A stretch of DNA of 64,000 bases. It comes from Paraburkholderia rhizosphaerae. GTDB taxonomy: Bacteria; Pseudomonadota; Gammaproteobacteria; Burkholderiales; Burkholderiaceae. The notes beneath the pieces were generated by a model that was given only the letters and a program-made list of their open reading frames with translations, searched no databases and was not told where the DNA came from. The position numbers and the translations under genes are program-made. Shown in pieces: positions 24,096-33,007 of the stretch (positions are counted from its first letter, which is position 1; each line of letters begins with the position of its first letter). The DNA lies in assembly GCF_004366595.1 (NCBI RefSeq), contig NZ_SORE01000011.1:180804-244803 (forward strand), in the 5' to 3' direction.

Positions 24096-26267
24096 ATGGG
24101 CATGTTTTCAAATGTGGACAACGACGAGCCGGCCTCGCGCGGGCTGTTCTCGAAGCTGAAAGGCTGGCGCACGAGCTTCACTGAATCGACGCCCGCAGCG
24201 TCGATGCCGATCGCCGGCGTGGAACCGCGCTTTGAGAGCGCGAAACCCGCGGCCACGCCGCGTAGCACGGCTGCCGAACCGGTCGCGGGTCAACCAATGA
24301 CGCTGGGTATGCGCCTGCGCATGGCGGACGTCACGGACGTTGACGTGCACGATCCGCTGGAACGCGGTGGAGCGCCTCGCGGCACGCCGGATGAGCCCAC
24401 AGCAACGGGAGACACGGCGCCCGAAGCGCCACTTGCGGCGCCTGCTTCTGACGGAGACGCGGAAATTGTTGCGCCGGCGACGGCATCCGTCGTCGAACCT
24501 GTTCGCACCATCTCTCAGCCGGAAGACCGGGAACCTGTTGCGCAGACAACCACTCCGGATATGGCTGATCGGGGCACGGATCTCATTGCACCGGAAGTGA
24601 CCATTACGCCGACCGGTCTGCCACAACTGGTGTCCGCCGACGCGATCACCTTCAAGCGCATTCTCTGCGAGCGCAGTGCCGACGCCGCGCTAAAAATCAC
24701 CGACGCTGCGCGCCGCGAGTTCATCGCCGTCGACCTGCAGGCCGGTGTGGCCATCGTTGTCGCGACGAAGCGCTTCCATGAGACGGCGTTCTACTCGACG
24801 TACCTGAAAGATCTCGTGCGGGCCGACATCGCGGTGCGCGAGGAAATGATCGCGACCGAAGAAGTGATCGCGGCGCTTTATGCGAGCGAGAAGAACCGGT
24901 CGGCCGCGATCGTGCCCGAATCGTCGCGCGCGATCGGCACCTTCCGCGATGTGATGGAGGCCGCACACGCGTACGGCGCGAGCGACGTCCACTGGGAGTA
25001 CCGCGACTTCAACGACGAGGTGGAACTGCGCTTCCGTGTGAACGGCGACCTGTACTCCTACCGCAACATGCCGAAGGCGCTGGTGCGGCGCGCGCTGTCG
25101 GCCGCATACCAGGACCTGGTCCAGCGAAACACCAATTCAGGCGAGACGTTCCAGCCGAGCGCACCGCAGTCCGCGATGATCCCGCTCGTCGCGCAGATGG
25201 ATCTGCTCAACCTGCGCTGGCAGAGCACGTCGCTCGTTGGCGGGTTTGACGTCGCACTGCGTCTGCTGGATGGCAATTTCAGGAACTACAAGGTGCGGCT
25301 CCCCGGCGAGATGGGGCTGGAGCAAAGCCAGCTTCGCATCATCGAGTCGCTGGGTAACGTGAGCGGTGGCGTCACGATCCTGACGGGGGAGACCGGTTCC
25401 GCGAAGACCACGCTGTTGCGTGCGTTCTCGTTTCTGATGACTTCACGCGATCTGCGCAAACAGTTCGCGGTCAACGAACCGTCCGAATACCCGATGCCGT
25501 GGTTATCGGACATTTCGATCCCGCGTCGACCTGATGAGTCAGACGATGAGGCCAATCGCAAATGCGCCGAGGTCATCCGCTCGCTCATGCGAATGGATCC
25601 CGACGACGTCACAGTGGGGGAGATCCGCGATCGCGTTGTGGCCTCACTCGTTGCAGAACTCGCGCTGACGGGCCACCCGGTGCGCACCTCGCTTCACGCG
25701 GACAGTGCGATCGGCGCATTCATGCGCCTTGCGGGAGGCAGACTGCAATTGCCGATGGACGAGGTGTCATCCGGGAAGTTCATCAATGCGGTCGGCAACC
25801 AGAAGCTGATTCCGCTGCTGTGTCCGCACTGCAAACGTCCGGCGAATGACGTAATGCCTGCCGCGCAACTTGAACTGCTGCGTTCGAAGTTCGGCCTCGA
25901 TACATCGAAGATGGCGTGTCGCGACGAAGAGGGCTGCGACCACTGCCGCCTGCCGGGCCTGCTTACGCGCGCGGGCAAGGTCGCCGCCGGTACGAAAGGG
26001 CAGACGCTCGCCATGGAACTGTTCCGCCCAACGCCCGAGTTTCTCGAGCAGGTCGCGGTGCGGGACTGGCGCGGTGCGGAGAAGGTGTGGCGCGCAGGCC
26101 GTCTTGCCGGCTTTGGCGAACCGGACATGACCGGCAAGACCATCTACGAACATGCGCTTTACAAGGCGTCGGTCGGCCTCATCGATCCGCGCTTCATCGA
26201 CGAATCGATGAAGCCGTTCGAGGAGTATCGCGTGTTCGCCGATTGCGACGGGAGGATGCCATCGTGA
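24096..26267 (+). CDS. pilQ: PilQ-like GspE-family assembly ATPase with long N-terminal extension
   Basis: The 723-residue ATPase has Walker A GETGSAKT at about residue 430, a Walker B region around DPDDVTVGEIRD, and four cysteines as CPHC...CRDEEGCDHC near 575-615. The core matches secretion ATPases that polymerise or retract pilins. About 190 N-terminal residues are Ala/Pro/Thr-rich and low in structure, making it longer than R64 PilQ (about 520 residues from memory). Its stop overlaps the GTG of pilR. Confidence 0.85.
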   Translation: MGMFSNVDNDEPASRGLFSKLKGWRTSFTESTPAASMPIAGVEPRFESAKPAATPRSTAAEPVAGQPMTLGMRLRMADVTDVDVHDPLERGGAPRGTPDEPTATGDTAPEAPLAAPASDGDAEIVAPATASVVEPVRTISQPEDREPVAQTTTPDMADRGTDLIAPEVTITPTGLPQLVSADAITFKRILCERSADAALKITDAARREFIAVDLQAGVAIVVATKRFHETAFYSTYLKDLVRADIAVREEMIATEEVIAALYASEKNRSAAIVPESSRAIGTFRDVMEAAHAYGASDVHWEYRDFNDEVELRFRVNGDLYSYRNMPKALVRRALSAAYQDLVQRNTNSGETFQPSAPQSAMIPLVAQMDLLNLRWQSTSLVGGFDVALRLLDGNFRNYKVRLPGEMGLEQSQLRIIESLGNVSGGVTILTGETGSAKTTLLRAFSFLMTSRDLRKQFAVNEPSEYPMPWLSDISIPRRPDESDDEANRKCAEVIRSLMRMDPDDVTVGEIRDRVVASLVAELALTGHPVRTSLHADSAIGAFMRLAGGRLQLPMDEVSSGKFINAVGNQKLIPLLCPHCKRPANDVMPAAQLELLRSKFGLDTSKMACRDEEGCDHCRLPGLLTRAGKVAAGTKGQTLAMELFRPTPEFLEQVAVRDWRGAEKVWRAGRLAGFGEPDMTGKTIYEHALYKASVGLIDPRFIDESMKPFEEYRVFADCDGRMPS

Positions 26268-27403
26268 TCCGGTCAATCCTGTACAGGATTTTCATGGTGC
26301 TGCCGCGCGCCGAACGCATGCGCATCGCGACATGGCGTTTCCAGAAAATGCGCGAGACGTTCTATCGCGAAACGCGCCTGGACGTCGCCGCAAAGGGGCT
26401 ACGCAATCGCGAGACGCTGCTTGAGCGGCTGACGACGCTTGAGCGCCGGCATCGTTCGCGCCGGGCACTCGTATGGCCGGCGTTCCAGGACATCGCAAAG
26501 CGCATGCAGGCGGGCGACAGCTTTTCGGCCGCGATCAGGTCGTTTGTGCCGCGCGACGAGTATGCGCTGTTTGAACTTGCCGACGCGTCCAATCGCGCGG
26601 ACGCCGCCGTGCGGGGTCTCGAGCTGGCGGAGATGGCGGCGAACGCGAAACGCGTCCTGTCGGGCACGACGTCGATCCAGATGGCGTACCCCGCGTTCCT
26701 GCTCGTCTACCTGTACGCGTTCTGCATGCTGTTCGGCGGCGCGATTTTCCCGCAGGTGCTCGACGTCAAGCCGCTCGCGCAGTGGCCAACGTCGGGCCAG
26801 ATCATCTATGCGATCGACACGTTCTGCTACGACTACTGGTGGCTCACCGGCAGTCTGCTGATCGCCGCGGTCTCGTCCTACTTCTGGACGCTGCGCCGCT
26901 GGACAGGCGAGTTTCGCAACCGGATCGATCGTGCGCCGCTGATGTGGCGCAACCGTCGCGATCTGCGCGCGGCGCTGCTGATTGTGTCGCTATCCGGCCT
27001 GTTCGATTCCGGGCTGACCTTGCGCGCGGCGCTCGACCGCCTCACGCGCTCGGCCGATCCATGGTTGCGCTGGCACCTCACACGCATGAGCCGCCGTCTC
27101 ACGCTCACGCCGCACGAACCGATGCGCGCACTCGACACGGGCATCTTCTCCGAGATGGTGGTCGACACGATCGCGGATGCGGCCGGTCGCGACCAGTTCG
27201 TGCAGGCCATCAAGGATCTCGGTCGGGATTCGCTGTCGCGGGTGGTCGAAGCGGTGCGTCGCAGCGCGAAGATCACGCACTACGTGCTGCTGGGCATCGC
27301 CGCGGCGATGTTTCTCCTGCTCGGCGTTGGCTCGTATGTGATGACCGGCGCGGCCAGCCTCGATACGTCGTCAGTTACCGATGTTCAAACCCTTACCCGT
27401 TAG
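26264..27403 (+). CDS. pilR: PilR-like inner-membrane platform protein (GspF family)
   Basis: The start is GTG 26264, overlapping the pilQ stop (GTGA). The 379-residue protein has three membrane spans: YPAFLLVYLYAFCMLFGGAIF, YWWLTGSLLIAAVSSYFW, and a C-terminal VLLGIAAAMFLLLGVGSYVM. Two GspF-like cytoplasmic repeats, with FDSGLTLRAALDRL in the second, are also present. It anchors the ATPase and guides pilin insertion. Confidence 0.82.
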   Translation: MIRSILYRIFMVLPRAERMRIATWRFQKMRETFYRETRLDVAAKGLRNRETLLERLTTLERRHRSRRALVWPAFQDIAKRMQAGDSFSAAIRSFVPRDEYALFELADASNRADAAVRGLELAEMAANAKRVLSGTTSIQMAYPAFLLVYLYAFCMLFGGAIFPQVLDVKPLAQWPTSGQIIYAIDTFCYDYWWLTGSLLIAAVSSYFWTLRRWTGEFRNRIDRAPLMWRNRRDLRAALLIVSLSGLFDSGLTLRAALDRLTRSADPWLRWHLTRMSRRLTLTPHEPMRALDTGIFSEMVVDTIADAAGRDQFVQAIKDLGRDSLSRVVEAVRRSAKITHYVLLGIAAAMFLLLGVGSYVMTGAASLDTSSVTDVQTLTR

Positions 27404-27410
27404 GAACGCC

Positions 27411-28001
27411 ATGTCCCAATACAAACGTCCACTCAATTCGCCCACGCTGCGCGATCTGGGCCGCCGCCGGCGCCAGACGGGCGAGCTGTCCATGATCGAG
27501 GCGGCCGCGGTGATGGCCGGTGCCGCGTTGCTCGCGCTTGCTGCGTACGCCGGCGGCAAGTTCGTGATGGATCGTATCCACGCATCGCAGTTCAAGAGCG
27601 AGGCGCAGCTGTTTCATACCGGCATTCTCGATGCGACCGCGAACGATACCGACTTCTCGGGTGAGACGTTGCAGACGCTCTCGCAGAATCACGCGTTCGA
27701 CGCGGCCGGTTCGCGAGTTGCAACGGGCGGCACGGCGCTTAGGGGCATGTTCGGTGGCGACGTCACGGCAGCGGCGGGAACGGTCGAATCGACCAACGAC
27801 GCACTGGTCGTGACGTACCCGGTACCGGCCACGGTCTGTTCGCTAAGCGTCGCGGCGCTCGCCAATGCGTACACCCAGATCGTCGTGAACAGCACGACGG
27901 TCTCGGGGCCGACCACGACGTTCGATAGCGGCACGGCGGCGACCGCGTGCACCTCGGCGGGTAGCACCGCCAGTATCGAGATGTTCACGACCCGGAGCTA
28001 G
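27411..28001 (+). CDS. pilS: PilS-like major type IV prepilin
   Basis: ATG 27411 is preferred over 27381. The 196-residue protein has a basic leader (LGRRRRQTG) then ELSMIEAAAVMAGAALLALAAYA, a type IV prepilin signature with cleavage after Gly. The glutamate falls at mature position 6 rather than 5 if cut there. A predicted C-terminal disulfide pair (CSLSV...ACTSAG) is typical. No prepilin peptidase (PilU) gene is in this window, so processing needs an enzyme encoded elsewhere. Confidence 0.8.
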   Translation: MSQYKRPLNSPTLRDLGRRRRQTGELSMIEAAAVMAGAALLALAAYAGGKFVMDRIHASQFKSEAQLFHTGILDATANDTDFSGETLQTLSQNHAFDAAGSRVATGGTALRGMFGGDVTAAAGTVESTNDALVVTYPVPATVCSLSVAALANAYTQIVVNSTTVSGPTTTFDSGTAATACTSAGSTASIEMFTTRS

Positions 28002-28011
28002 GACGGCCACC

Positions 28012-29199
28012 ATGGCAAGCATTATCGAGATGGTGATTGTGCTGGTGGCCGCCGCGGCGCTCACGGTGCAGGGCATCCGCGAGGATATCGCGCACAAGCG
28101 CGCGCAACTGCTCGCCGTCGAAGGGCAGAACGAGCAGGTTATCAACGACGCGCTGTCGCAGTGGGTGACCGATAACTTCGCGGCGCTGCTCGACCAGTTC
28201 ACGCAGAGCGGTTCACCCGATCTGACGCCGCCGACGCTGGACGAATTGTTCACGAAAGGCAACCTCAAGCAGCCGCACCGCAATGGCCCGTTCTGGGGTG
28301 GCCAGTACACGATCAACATGTCGATGGTGCCGGCCGGCTGCACGCAGGAAGCGGGCAACTGTCACGTTTCGTACGTGTTGTACCCGTCGTTGCCGCTTAC
28401 GAAAGGTGGCGTCGCAGACGTCGCCGGCGCTGCGCAGGTCGCGCTTGCCGGGGGGAATTCGTTCGGATTCTCGAAGGTACAGAACGCGAGCGTGATCAGC
28501 GGCCTGAACGGCGCGTGGACCGCGACCAATCCGCTTGGCAACCTGCCCGCGGTGATTCTCGCAACGAACGGTCCGGGCTCGGATGGGGACTCGGTATGGA
28601 TCGCACGCGATGGCCACCTCACGTGGACCGGTAGTCAGAACGTCAACGGCGTCGACCTGCATAACGTCGGCAATATCGACGCGCAAGGCACGATTGCTGC
28701 GCCGACGGTGGCAGCGTCAAACGTGGCGGTGAGCAATGCCGTGCGCTCGCCTGGCACATTGTTTATCCAGAATGAAGCGGGAACCGCACCGGCAGCCGCC
28801 GATATGGGAACAGCCACATTACATGGCCCCTTGCAACTCGCGAATACCGGGGTGCCTCGCGCGCCCTGTACCCCGCCCGCCGTGGTCGGCAACAGCGACG
28901 GGTCGGGGCAGGTTCTGACGTGCCAGGGAGGCCAGCTGATGCCGGTTGGTGGGCAGTGGCAACTGATGCAGCAGATCGTCGTCAGCCATGGTTCGTTTGT
29001 AGCCGCGCCGGTCTGTTCGGCGGGCGGCGTGCCGAAAATCTTCCTCGCTGCGCAAAACTTTTCGATCGACTTCACGGGAACAGTCAACTTCGGAGCCTCG
29101 ACCGGTAATGGGCCGTGGCTAATTAGCATTACTGATGGAACGACCAGTTCTGGAATTCCCGGCGCGCAGGCGGTTGCTTCCGTTTACTGCGATTACTAG
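28012..29199 (+). CDS. pilV: PilV-like minor pilin/tip adhesin
   Basis: The 395-residue protein starts with MASIIEMVIVLVAAAALTVQGI, a short prepilin-like helix without a long leader. A segment common to PilV proteins follows (ALSQWVTDNFAALL, FWGGQY). The C-terminal 120 residues contain paired cysteines and end VASVYCDY, a likely receptor-binding module. In IncI plasmids this part is switched by a shufflon; no inverted repeats of that kind were found here, so the tip appears fixed. Confidence 0.72.
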   Translation: MASIIEMVIVLVAAAALTVQGIREDIAHKRAQLLAVEGQNEQVINDALSQWVTDNFAALLDQFTQSGSPDLTPPTLDELFTKGNLKQPHRNGPFWGGQYTINMSMVPAGCTQEAGNCHVSYVLYPSLPLTKGGVADVAGAAQVALAGGNSFGFSKVQNASVISGLNGAWTATNPLGNLPAVILATNGPGSDGDSVWIARDGHLTWTGSQNVNGVDLHNVGNIDAQGTIAAPTVAASNVAVSNAVRSPGTLFIQNEAGTAPAAADMGTATLHGPLQLANTGVPRAPCTPPAVVGNSDGSGQVLTCQGGQLMPVGGQWQLMQQIVVSHGSFVAAPVCSAGGVPKIFLAAQNFSIDFTGTVNFGASTGNGPWLISITDGTTSSGIPGAQAVASVYCDY

Positions 29200-29210
29200 A
29201 GGCCAAAAAA

Positions 29211-29837
29211 ATGACTCTGCGAACTATGTTGTTGAGGCTAATGGTTCTGATTAGCCTGTATCTGACGGGCAATGTTGCGATGGCTACGCCGCCCTTCGGC
29301 TGTATACCCGGCAACCAGGACAATACCTGCCTGACCGCGATTCGGCACGACCCTATACCTCCGAATCTCTGCCCGACCGCGGCCGGATGGACGACTGTCG
29401 TGGCCTCAGTGTGGCAAGGCTTCCAGTGGTCGCAGCCGGAGTGCAATTTACAGCCGCCGCCGTCGTGTCAGGCGGGGCAAGTCCAGACGGCCGCGCCAGT
29501 CTGGAATGGCGCGCAGTGGGTCGGGCTTGGGTGCGCGCCGCCGCTTCCTCCTCCCTCACAAAACCCGGACCCGAAGCAAATGGATCAGGCATGCAGGAGC
29601 CTCATAGCGGCAACGACAGACTTTTCAGTTTTTCAGTTCTCGCCGGAGACGCAACTGGTCATTCTAGACACGCCAAACGCCCACCAGGTGGAGTTCCGAT
29701 ATCAACCCGTGTCTGGCCCGTTGGTCGTTGCAAGCAATAGCTGGATGATCGTGTGCACCTTCCTGAACGGTTCGACTGTGCCGTCACCCAATCTCGGAGC
29801 ATTTCCTCTCGATCCCAACTCGGATGGCGGGGGGTGA
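29211..29837 (+). CDS. Secreted Cys/Pro-rich protein at end of pilus operon
   Basis: The 208-residue protein has a signal peptide (cleavage near AMATPP) and six or more cysteines. Two similar units, WQGFQWSQPECNLQPPPSCQ and WNGAQWVGLGCAPPLPPP, resemble short Trp/Cys repeats found in pilus-associated surface proteins. It ends with Gly residues. It may be a pilus tip accessory or alternative adhesin; no family is recognised. Confidence 0.6.
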   Translation: MTLRTMLLRLMVLISLYLTGNVAMATPPFGCIPGNQDNTCLTAIRHDPIPPNLCPTAAGWTTVVASVWQGFQWSQPECNLQPPPSCQAGQVQTAAPVWNGAQWVGLGCAPPLPPPSQNPDPKQMDQACRSLIAATTDFSVFQFSPETQLVILDTPNAHQVEFRYQPVSGPLVVASNSWMIVCTFLNGSTVPSPNLGAFPLDPNSDGGG

Positions 29838-29850
29838 GGCCGACGAGGGC

Positions 29851-29881
29851 AAAAAAAAAGCGCGTGCCGGGTGGCACGCGC
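29851..29881 (-). terminator. Terminator between the pilus operon and the CAP lipoprotein gene
   Basis: GCGCGTGCC and GGCACGCGC arms flank a four-base loop, followed on the minus strand by nine T. It ends the CAP gene transcript and probably also limits the pilus operon. Confidence 0.85.
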
Positions 29882-29908
29882 AATTGGAAAAAAATAAGGC
29901 TGGTTAGT

Positions 29909-30991
29909 TTAGTTAGCACCAGTGGTAAAAGTCCATGGCTGCGTGCTGATTGGCGTGCCGTCGCGCTGGCCGCTGAAGTTAGCAGTGTACGTCGTGTTAG
30001 CGGTAAGCGGTTCAAGGGGCAGCAGGAAAGCAACGCCCGGCGGCAGCAGATTATTCGGGTCAGCAGTTACACCGCTCACGGACCCAGCCACTGCTCCGGT
30101 GGGAACAATGATGCGGGCAGGTACAACCGAGCCGTCTGCCTTTGTCAGGGTGAAACTGCTGACGGTCAGCACGTCGCCGACGTTCGCCACATTCACCCGT
30201 ACCATAACGGGTCGACCAGGGTTCACGACATCGGGTGCCGGATTGGTACCCTCGGGAATCATCGCAAGCGCGACGCCGTTTTCGTTTGCCAGCGGCGAGT
30301 GCGCAATCGCATTGGTCGGCAGTTGTTGACCACCTGAAACGAGCAGCCCGTTCGGAATCGGATTGCCACTTACGCCGGTCGTCTGCCCTAGTACAAGCGC
30401 GCATGTGTAATCCGGAAAAGAAGCAAAAGTTTGCTGAAAGCCGATGCCGATTGTCTCTGCGTTGTCGGTCAGGCTCTCTTGGTGATAAACCGTATTGAGC
30501 AGGCGTGACAGACAATTGGCCGCATAGTCCGCCGCGTTATCTTGGGGCAAACCGGCCGCGATGTCCTCAGCGATATACTCCGTCGCTGGCGCACCAGCCT
30601 TCCGTGCGCGATCCAGCGGCGTTGTCGCAAAGAAGTTCGGAAAAGTCGAAACCTGGTTGTGGTCTAGCGCGGTGATGTTGCCATTGGCCAGATTCGAATC
30701 CTGATACAAAGCCTGAGCTTGCGCCGCCGTGTCAAGGATCGGATCCTGCCGCAGTTCGCCGACGCCCATCGCGAGGCGATAGGCGTTCAGCTGCGTGAAC
30801 GTTGCCGCCTGCATGGTCGTTGCCGGGAAAGTCGTCGGCGGCACGTTGGTCTGCGGCGGGATCGAGGTCTGGGCCGGCGCGGTCGCCGGTGCGGTCGACG
30901 TTGAGCCACCGCCGCCGCCACCACTACACGCGGCAAGAGCGAGCGATGCTGCGATCGCGAGAGCAGTGAAATTTAAGGTCTTTTTTTGCAT
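29909..30991 (-). CDS. CAP-domain (SCP/PR-1) lipoprotein with Ig-like C-terminal domain
   Basis: The 360-residue product has a lipobox LAAC with Cys22 followed by a Gly run. CAP motifs include FTQLNAYRLAMGVGELRQDPILDTAAQAQALY and ALDHNQ, plus YIAEDIAAG and the Cys pair NCLSRL...YTCAL. The C-terminal 100 residues, ending LTANTTYTANFSG...PWTFTTGAN, look like a bacterial Ig-like fold. It is probably anchored in the outer membrane. Its promoter belongs to the TTGACW-N15 group at 31045-31071. Confidence 0.82.
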   Translation of the reverse strand: MQKKTLNFTALAIAASLALAACSGGGGGGSTSTAPATAPAQTSIPPQTNVPPTTFPATTMQAATFTQLNAYRLAMGVGELRQDPILDTAAQAQALYQDSNLANGNITALDHNQVSTFPNFFATTPLDRARKAGAPATEYIAEDIAAGLPQDNAADYAANCLSRLLNTVYHQESLTDNAETIGIGFQQTFASFPDYTCALVLGQTTGVSGNPIPNGLLVSGGQQLPTNAIAHSPLANENGVALAMIPEGTNPAPDVVNPGRPVMVRVNVANVGDVLTVSSFTLTKADGSVVPARIIVPTGAVAGSVSGVTADPNNLLPPGVAFLLPLEPLTANTTYTANFSGQRDGTPISTQPWTFTTGAN

Positions 30992-31044
30992 TTTCGTGTT
31001 TCCTTCGTTCGTGACGGTCGCACCCCTTGCGCGACCTTGATTTC

Positions 31045-31071
31045 ATTCTGCCAGGCGGTACGCGAAGTCAA
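31045..31071 (-). promoter_or_regulatory. TTGACW-N15 class promoter of the CAP gene
   Basis: On the minus strand TTGACT (31071-31066) is followed 15 nt later by CAGAAT (31050-31045). Six other minus-strand operons have the same spacing. The remaining gap up to 31238 holds nothing else recognised. Confidence 0.7.
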
Positions 31072-31238
31072 GTGCGCGCGGCGCGTGCGTCCGCGTTTTC
31101 TAAAACTGCGAACGCAATAAAGATCGCCGACATCGTGATATCGGACGCCCGGACCAAAACTTAAGGAACTGAATGGCAGGTGTAAGCCAGTAACCCGCCA
31201 CGCATGGACAAGACTTCGCTCTCGTTGGATGGGTTGCG

Positions 31239-31592
31239 TTAACCGCGAATGCGGCGCTTCCGGTGAAAGATGCGCAGGCCAATGAAGGCGACGACCAGCA
31301 AGCCGCCAGTGGCGAACGGGGCGTGGCCTGCAAGCATGGGCACCGTCTTCGCGGCCATATAGAAGCTAAAAAAAGCGACTACCACGCGCCCGAACCACGG
31401 TGCGCTTATCGTTGCGGACAAGCGGCGCGGCTGTTGTTCCGCGAAACTGAGGTTCGTCCGCTCAAGATCGAAGTCCTTGCGGCTTGCGCGCTCGAGCCGA
31501 TAGAACTGCTCGTAGCGCTCGAAGCGGCCGTCGCCGCGGCCTTCGAGCCAGGCAGCGGCACTGTCGGAGGCGAGGTAGTCGAAATCTTCCAT
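31239..31592 (-). CDS. Small membrane protein
   Basis: The start is ATG 31592 (MEDFDYLASDS). The 117-residue protein has a charged N-terminal half and two closely spaced hydrophobic segments, VVVAFFSFYMAAKTVPML and GGLLVVAFIGLRIF, so it is likely a hairpin in the inner membrane. It is last in a minus-strand group behind the FlhC-like gene; no family recognised. Confidence 0.6.
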   Translation of the reverse strand: MEDFDYLASDSAAAWLEGRGDGRFERYEQFYRLERASRKDFDLERTNLSFAEQQPRRLSATISAPWFGRVVVAFFSFYMAAKTVPMLAGHAPFATGGLLVVAFIGLRIFHRKRRIRG

Positions 31593-31600
31593 CGTTGGGA

Positions 31601-31774
31601 TTAGTGGGCCTGGTCGGCGGCCCATTCCATCGAGCCGGCGACGTTCGGAATTGCGCGGCCATCCGCTTCGGAGCGAATGTCGCCGGTCTGCGGATCGATC
31701 CATCCGAACTGCACGCGGCCGTCCGTCGTTAACACGATGAGACTGGCCGGAACACCCACAAATGGGCTATTCAT
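31601..31774 (-). CDS. Small hypothetical protein
   Basis: This 57-residue product starts at ATG 31774 inside the end of the upstream gene (8-bp overlap). SLIVLTTDGRVQFGWIDPQTGDIRSEADG suggests a small beta-rich fold. It ends eight bases before the next gene, so it is part of the same operon. Confidence 0.5.
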   Translation of the reverse strand: MNSPFVGVPASLIVLTTDGRVQFGWIDPQTGDIRSEADGRAIPNVAGSMEWAADQAH

Positions 31775-32957
31775 CGTTGCCTCCAGCGTTGCGCCGCGTT
31801 TTGCGCCGTCTGGGCCCGAGTTGCTGGGTGCACGCGGGACAGACGAAGCTGCTGTGCATCTCGATCTTCGTCTCGGTATTCGACACCACGTAGTGCGTGC
31901 CGCACGAACGACAGGGCGCGACGGCCATGCGGGTGTCGGCGGCCATCGAGCGCGTAATGTGGACACCGCGATCCGCGGACAGGGGCCGCGTGTCGAAGAG
32001 CTTGCCGTAGATGTCGTTTGTGGCGATCAGCGCCTCGGGTGCGTTCGCGCCCATCGCCATCGCCGACCGGTACAGCCATGTGTAGGTGGTGGCGTGCAGA
32101 CGGTTGTGCGGATTATCGACGCACCACGACACGGAGTTCACGGAGTTACCGCATTTGGAGCTTTCGCCGTTGATGACGACATAGCGCCGGCGCAACGCAT
32201 TCTGGTTCAGCCGGAAGAGCGTTGCTGCGGTGGATGCACGGCAGCCGTAGGCCATCATCGCGTCCGCAAACGTCTCGTTCTTCGCGCGCTCGAGCCGCAA
32301 GTCGGCCCATCCTGCAAGGTTGGGAAGGTGTCCCGTCCTTTCGGGCGATGTCAGCATGATGTGATGCGCGATCATTTCATCGGTCAGCGTATTGCCCGTG
32401 AACTCGTACCAGAAGGTTGCGCTATTAAAACGCCAGCGGAACAGCGGCAGCCGTTGCATGCGCCCGAGCGCCATACGTAGCCGGTACGGTTGCAGCTTCT
32501 GCAGATACATCGCAAGTTCCGTGCTGATGCCAAGCAGCGGAGCAGCGAGCACGCTCATATTGACGAGTCCCGTGACCAGGTCGAGAAACCGGCGATTGGT
32601 GAACTGGATCGCCTGTGCCGACATGGAGTCGAGCGGCGGAATCTTGCGACGCAGTTCGTCGACGGCAACAGTCGTTGCCGTGTCATCGACGAAGCACCGC
32701 CAGTCCTCCACGGTCTGCAACGTTGGCGACACCATCAGGAACGGCGTGCGCAACAGGCTGCGCAAAGATGTCTGGTTATGCTTGAAATGGTCGATTTCTT
32801 TACGTTCGACCGTGAATACTTCGTTAAACCGGCCGTCCTGCTGCAACAGCGATTTCATGTGATCGACCAGGTCGAAGTTGGTCCCCTGGATCTGCGAGAT
32901 CAGCCAATCCGGCACGTACAGCCGCTCAATGGCCTGGTAGTCTTCTTTCTTATGCAT
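31767..32957 (-). CDS. FlhC-like zinc regulator, enlarged (396 aa)
   Basis: The C-terminal third carries CRSCGTHYVV...SSFVCPACTQ, matching the CxxC/CxxC zinc site of the flagellar activator FlhC in spacing and surrounding residues. GCRASTAATLFRLNQNALRRRYVVINGESS resembles FlhC's DNA-contacting N-terminal motif. The first about 230 residues have no FlhC counterpart. FlhC normally acts with FlhD; no FlhD partner is seen. It could be a plasmid-borne activator of transfer or accessory promoters, which is an inference. Confidence 0.6.
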   Translation of the reverse strand: MHKKEDYQAIERLYVPDWLISQIQGTNFDLVDHMKSLLQQDGRFNEVFTVERKEIDHFKHNQTSLRSLLRTPFLMVSPTLQTVEDWRCFVDDTATTVAVDELRRKIPPLDSMSAQAIQFTNRRFLDLVTGLVNMSVLAAPLLGISTELAMYLQKLQPYRLRMALGRMQRLPLFRWRFNSATFWYEFTGNTLTDEMIAHHIMLTSPERTGHLPNLAGWADLRLERAKNETFADAMMAYGCRASTAATLFRLNQNALRRRYVVINGESSKCGNSVNSVSWCVDNPHNRLHATTYTWLYRSAMAMGANAPEALIATNDIYGKLFDTRPLSADRGVHITRSMAADTRMAVAPCRSCGTHYVVSNTETKIEMHSSFVCPACTQQLGPRRRKTRRNAGGNDE

Positions 32958-33007
32958 TTCTTTGGCCCCGCTAATAGTCTCTGCTTTTGTGTTTCGAAAA
33001 AAAACCG

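Noticed and set aside
28012..29837. Shufflon at the PilV C-terminus
   Set aside because: No inverted 19-bp repeats or partial PilV ends were seen, and no Rci-type gene is adjacent.
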